This document shows, piece after piece, positions 29,251-32,697 of a stretch of 32,697 bases of DNA. Under the pieces are notes generated by a model. That model did not search any database and had not been told where the DNA came from. It saw nothing but the letters and a program-made list of their open reading frames with translations. This DNA is from Achromobacter anxifer. Lineage in GTDB: Bacteria > Pseudomonadota > Gammaproteobacteria > Burkholderiales > Burkholderiaceae_B. The stretch covers positions 1 to 32,697 of the forward strand of contig NZ_CAHLAR010000024.1 in assembly GCF_903652925.1 (NCBI RefSeq), given 5' to 3'. Every line of letters starts with the position of its first letter. The first letter of the stretch is position 1. Position numbers and translations under genes: made by a program.

Positions 29251-29338
29251 GCTCCCAGAGGCCGCCCGCGCGGCCGGCCGGGAGCGGGCCCCGCAAGATC
29301 CTCGCCACCCCCCACCGTTGGCGAGAACGCCAAGCACA
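29251..29338 (-). repeat. Conserved 88-nt block, copy 2 (inverted)
   Basis: Reverse complement of the block at 28917-29004, with only three differences (all transitions, near its 5' end in element orientation). Together the two blocks could pair to form a long stem enclosing the central 246 nt. Confidence 0.85.
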
Positions 29339-29378
29339 CAGCCCGCCCCAGCGCCCGTGAAGATAAATCCAATGGAGT

Positions 29379-29538
29379 CCGGTGCGGTCTGGGTCTGGGG
29401 GAGGCGGGGTGTCGATAAGCCCGAGGGAATCCGAAGGAGTCGCCGAAGGCGAGGACGAGGATGACAAGGGGGAAGTCCGGAGCGAAGGCTCCGGACCGCA
29501 ATCGTTGCCCCGCCTCCCCCAGACCCAGACCGCGCCGG
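29379..29538 (-). repeat. Composite hairpin repeat, copy 2 (inverted), with different arms
   Basis: Arms 29384-29409 and 29508-29533 are perfectly complementary over 26 bp, extending to 31 bp with one mismatch. They surround a 98-nt core (29410-29507) that is the reverse complement of the core of copy 1. Differences are a few substitutions and single-base gaps. The arm reads GCGGTCTGGGTCTGG..., unlike CCTGCCGCGTTGGGG... of copy 1. The 9-bp inner hairpin is kept unchanged. Confidence 0.85.
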
Positions 29539-29564
29539 GCGTCTCAAGAACACCACCCCGGCCA

Positions 29565-29609
29565 GCAACCAACAACCCGCAACCAACAACCCGCAACCCA
29601 AACCCACCC
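29565..29609 (-). repeat. 14-nt tandem repeat merging into a G-quadruplex-type motif
   Basis: The unit GCAACCAACAACCC occurs at 29565-29578 and 29579-29592, with a partial third copy. At 29590-29609 four CCC runs have spacers of 4, 3 and 1 nt, so the minus strand meets the G3-N1-7 rule for a three-tetrad G-quadruplex. It ends 5 nt before the probable -10 box of the LysR-type gene. Confidence 0.7.
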
Positions 29610-29613
29610 GCTC

Positions 29614-29641
29614 TATACAATCGACCGACAACCCCAAGGAG
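29614..29641 (+). promoter_or_regulatory. Probable -10 box and ribosome site of the LysR-type gene
   Basis: TATACAAT starts at 29614 and AAGGAG lies at 29636-29641, 9 nt before the ATG. This implies a very short leader. The -35 position falls within the C-rich quadruplex-type motif, and no good -35 hexamer was seen. Confidence 0.5.
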
Positions 29642-29650
29642 CCACCCCTC

Positions 29651-30532
29651 ATGTCCCTGAACTCCGACGCGCTACGCCTCTTCCTGGGCGTGGTGGATGC
29701 CGGATCCCTCAGCGCCGCCGCCGAGCTGCTGGGCCAGACCGCGTCTGGCGTCAGCCGCGGCCTGTCGCGCCTGGAGGAAGACCTGGGCGTGATCCTGTTG
29801 AATCGCACCACCCGGCGCATGGAACTGACGGAAGAGGGCAAGCACTTCCTACCCAAGGCCCGGCATATCGTCGCGTCCCTGGAAGAGGCCGAAGAGTGCA
29901 TGCGCATGGTGCACCAGAGCCCGGCCGGGCGCTTGCGGGTGGATGCGTCGGTGCCGGTGATGCTGCATTGCGTGGTGCCGCTGGTGGCCGAATTCCGGCG
30001 TGAGTATCCGGAGATATCGCTGGAACTCACCAGCAACGATCGCGTCGTGGACCTGATGGAACATCGCACCGACGTGGCGCTGCGCATGGGTCCGCTGACC
30101 GATTCCACGCTGCATGCGCGGCCGCTGCGGCCGTCGCCGCGCTGGGTGATGGCCAGTCCCGACTACGTAGCCCGGCGCGGCGCGCCGGAGTCGGTGGAGG
30201 ATCTGGCGGGACATGAGCTGCTGGGCTTTACCCAACCCGAAAGCCTGAACGTCTGGCCTTTGCGCCACGCGGGCGGGTCCAGCTATCTGGCCGTGCCCAC
30301 GCTGGCGACGTCCAGCGGCGAGACGCAGCGGCAGCTGGCGGTGCGTGGGGTCGGCATTGCTTGCCTGTCGGATTTCGTGGTGCGCGAGGACGTCAAGGCG
30401 GGGCGGCTGGTCAAGCTGATGGAAGCCGCGCACACGGACTATCTGCAGCCCCTGCACGCGGTGTACCACCGCAATACGCAGCTGTCGCGGCGCATTGCGT
30501 GCTTCCTGGATTTCTTCGCGGCGCGGATCTGA
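29651..30532 (+). CDS. LysR-family transcriptional regulator
   Basis: A 293-residue LysR-type protein. The N-terminal winged helix reads 'LRLFLGVVDAGSLSAAAELLGQTASGVSRGLSRLEEDLGVILLNRTTRRMELTEEG' (about residues 8-63). The effector domain of the CrgA/DsdC-like branch follows: 'GRLRVDASVPVMLHCVVPLVAEFRREYPEISLELT', 'DVALRMGPLTDSTLHARPL', 'GIACLSDFVVREDVKAGRLVKLM'. Such proteins bind a small ligand and usually control a neighbour or themselves. Here the upstream 986 bp has no gene and the next gene is convergent, so the target is unclear. The start is supported by AAGGAG at good spacing. Confidence 0.93.
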   Translation: MSLNSDALRLFLGVVDAGSLSAAAELLGQTASGVSRGLSRLEEDLGVILLNRTTRRMELTEEGKHFLPKARHIVASLEEAEECMRMVHQSPAGRLRVDASVPVMLHCVVPLVAEFRREYPEISLELTSNDRVVDLMEHRTDVALRMGPLTDSTLHARPLRPSPRWVMASPDYVARRGAPESVEDLAGHELLGFTQPESLNVWPLRHAGGSSYLAVPTLATSSGETQRQLAVRGVGIACLSDFVVREDVKAGRLVKLMEAAHTDYLQPLHAVYHRNTQLSRRIACFLDFFAARI

Positions 30533-30540
30533 GTCGCGCC

Positions 30541-30580
30541 GCGCGCCTGGAGCCGGCGCAAGGCCGCTTCCAGGGCGCGC
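30541..30580. terminator. Long imperfect hairpin between convergent LysR and lpdA genes
   Basis: GCGCGCCTGGA and TCCAGGGCGCGC pair with a single bulge and enclose further partial pairing. It fills most of the 53-bp gap between two convergent stop codons. No T run is present on either side, so termination is plausible but not shown. Confidence 0.4.
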
Positions 30581-30585
30581 AGGCC

Positions 30586-31983
<1,398 letters not shown>

Positions 31984-31991
31984 GGCGGGGC

Positions 31992-32697
31992 TCACAGCAG
32001 GATGCGCACGGGGTTTTCGATCAGCGTGCGGAAGGCGGCCAGCCAGCGCGCGCCGACGGCGCCGTCGACCACGCGGTGGTCGGCGGACAGGGTCACCGTC
32101 ATGACGGTGGCGGCGGCCAGCTGGCCGTCGCTGTCCACGACCGGGCGCTTCTCGGCCGCGCCCACCGCCAGGATGGCGGCCTGCGGCGGGTTGATGATGG
32201 CCGCGAACTGGCTGATGCCGTACATGCCCAGGTTGCTCACGGTCAGCGAGCCGCCGGTGAATTCCTCGGGCTTGAGACGGTTGATCTTGGCGCGACCGGC
32301 CAGCTCGACGATTTCGCCGGCAATGGCGGACAGGGACTTCACGTCGGCGTCGCGCACGATGGGCGTGACCAGGCCGCCGTCGGTCGCCACCGCCACCGAG
32401 ATGTCGGCGCCGGCGTGGTACTCGACCGCGTCTTCCTGCCAGCTGGCGTTCACTTCCGGCACTTCGCGCAGGGCCAGCGCGGCGGCGCGCACGATGAAGT
32501 CATTGACCGACAGCTTGACCGCGCCGCCCTGGTTGGCCTGGGCGCGCAGCGCCAGCAGCGCGTCCATGCGGCAATCCACCGTCAGGTAGAAGTGCGGTAC
32601 GTTCTGCTTGCTTTCGGTCAGGCGGCGGGCGATGGCGCGGCGCATGCCGGTGTGCGGCACGCGCCGCGCGGCCGGACGGCCGGCCAGCGGCGCGGCT
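31992..32697 (-). CDS. 2-oxoacid dehydrogenase E2 acyltransferase, N-terminal part outside window
   Basis: The frame is open through the right edge. The visible C-terminal 234 residues are the catalytic domain of a dihydrolipoamide acyltransferase. It begins after an Ala/Pro/Arg linker with 'TGMRRAIARRLTESKQNVPHFYLTVD'. It holds 'GGSLTVSNLGMYGISQFAAIINPPQAAILAVG' and the active-site motif 'SADHRVVDGAVGARWL' (His and Asp of HxxxDG), and ends 'FRTLIENPVRILL'. This pattern is closest to pyruvate or acetoin dehydrogenase E2 proteins (PdhC/AcoC type). The lipoyl and E1/E3-binding domains lie beyond the window. It is followed directly by lpdA, and E1 genes are expected upstream. The first in-frame GTG at 32660 is internal. 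Confidence 0.93.
   Translation of the reverse strand, partial: AAPLAGRPAARRVPHTGMRRAIARRLTESKQNVPHFYLTVDCRMDALLALRAQANQGGAVKLSVNDFIVRAAALALREVPEVNASWQEDAVEYHAGADISVAVATDGGLVTPIVRDADVKSLSAIAGEIVELAGRAKINRLKPEEFTGGSLTVSNLGMYGISQFAAIINPPQAAILAVGAAEKRPVVDSDGQLAAATVMTVTLSADHRVVDGAVGARWLAAFRTLIENPVRILL

Noticed and set aside
28661-29360. Small open frames within the repeat region that could be called hypothetical proteins
   Set aside because: They follow the repeat units in several frames and on both strands, are Arg/Ser/Pro-rich, and change with the arm sequence; the conserved signal is at the nucleotide level.
28665-29650. Insertion sequence or integron-type element
   Set aside because: No transposase or integrase frame, no clear target-site duplication, and the terminal arms are not shared between copies.
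29185-30108. 307-codon minus-strand frame across the LysR start and copy 2 of the repeat
   Set aside because: It covers the well-supported LysR gene in antisense and has biased composition.

Overview
The window is about 32.7 kb of GC-rich (roughly two thirds G+C), densely coding bacterial chromosome. The best fit is a betaproteobacterium of the family Alcaligenaceae (Achromobacter/Bordetella type). This is inferred from codon use, the Tim44-like/ubiJ/ubiB cluster, a stand-alone heptose adenylyltransferase (RfaE2) and a Bug-type solute receptor. No rRNA, tRNA, CRISPR array, prophage or intact insertion sequence was seen.

Layout. 1-3.2 kb: end of a Tim44-like membrane protein gene, then ubiJ-ubiB (ubiquinone synthesis). 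3.2-4.7 kb: a ferritin-like diiron protein behind a Pho-box-like or palindromic upstream site, then rfaE2. 4.7-6.9 kb (minus): a TolC-type outer membrane channel and a divergent protein-isoaspartate methyltransferase homologue. 6.9-8.6 kb (minus): thiG-thiD, overlapping by 4 nt. 8.8-12.2 kb (minus): a cobalamin riboswitch, a BtuB-like TonB receptor and a BtuF-like binding protein. Divergent from these is metH, the cobalamin-dependent methionine synthase (12.3-16.1 kb), so B12 import and a B12-using enzyme share one intergenic region. 16.1-19.4 kb: an amidase, a SAM methyltransferase and a divergent XRE/MmyB-type regulator. 19.4-23.7 kb: a GntR/FCD regulator divergent from a three-gene operon (ThDP enzyme, short-chain dehydrogenase, Bug receptor). 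Two AT-rich palindromes lie between them; the operon looks like a small catabolic unit with an unknown substrate. 23.8-28.7 kb: mutY, and divergent from it a large fused indolepyruvate ferredoxin oxidoreductase. 29.65-32.7 kb: a LysR regulator convergent with lpdA and the C-terminal part of an E2 acyltransferase of a 2-oxoacid dehydrogenase complex (cut by the window end).

The most unusual stretch is the 986-bp gene-free region at 28665-29650. It holds two inverted copies of a composite repeat. Each copy has a nearly invariant core of about 100 nt flanked by two arms that are complementary to each other. The arm sequence differs between the copies, while complementarity is kept (32 of 32 positions including one G-U in copy 1; a perfect 26 bp in copy 2). 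Each core is followed by a second, nearly identical 88-nt block. The pattern suggests selection on, or template-driven maintenance of, a hairpin. The flanks are strongly skewed: G/T-rich at the end of the oxidoreductase gene and A/C-rich before the LysR gene, where a 14-nt tandem repeat and a G-quadruplex-type motif run into the promoter.

All calls come from reading the sequence and from knowledge of the families; no database search was run.
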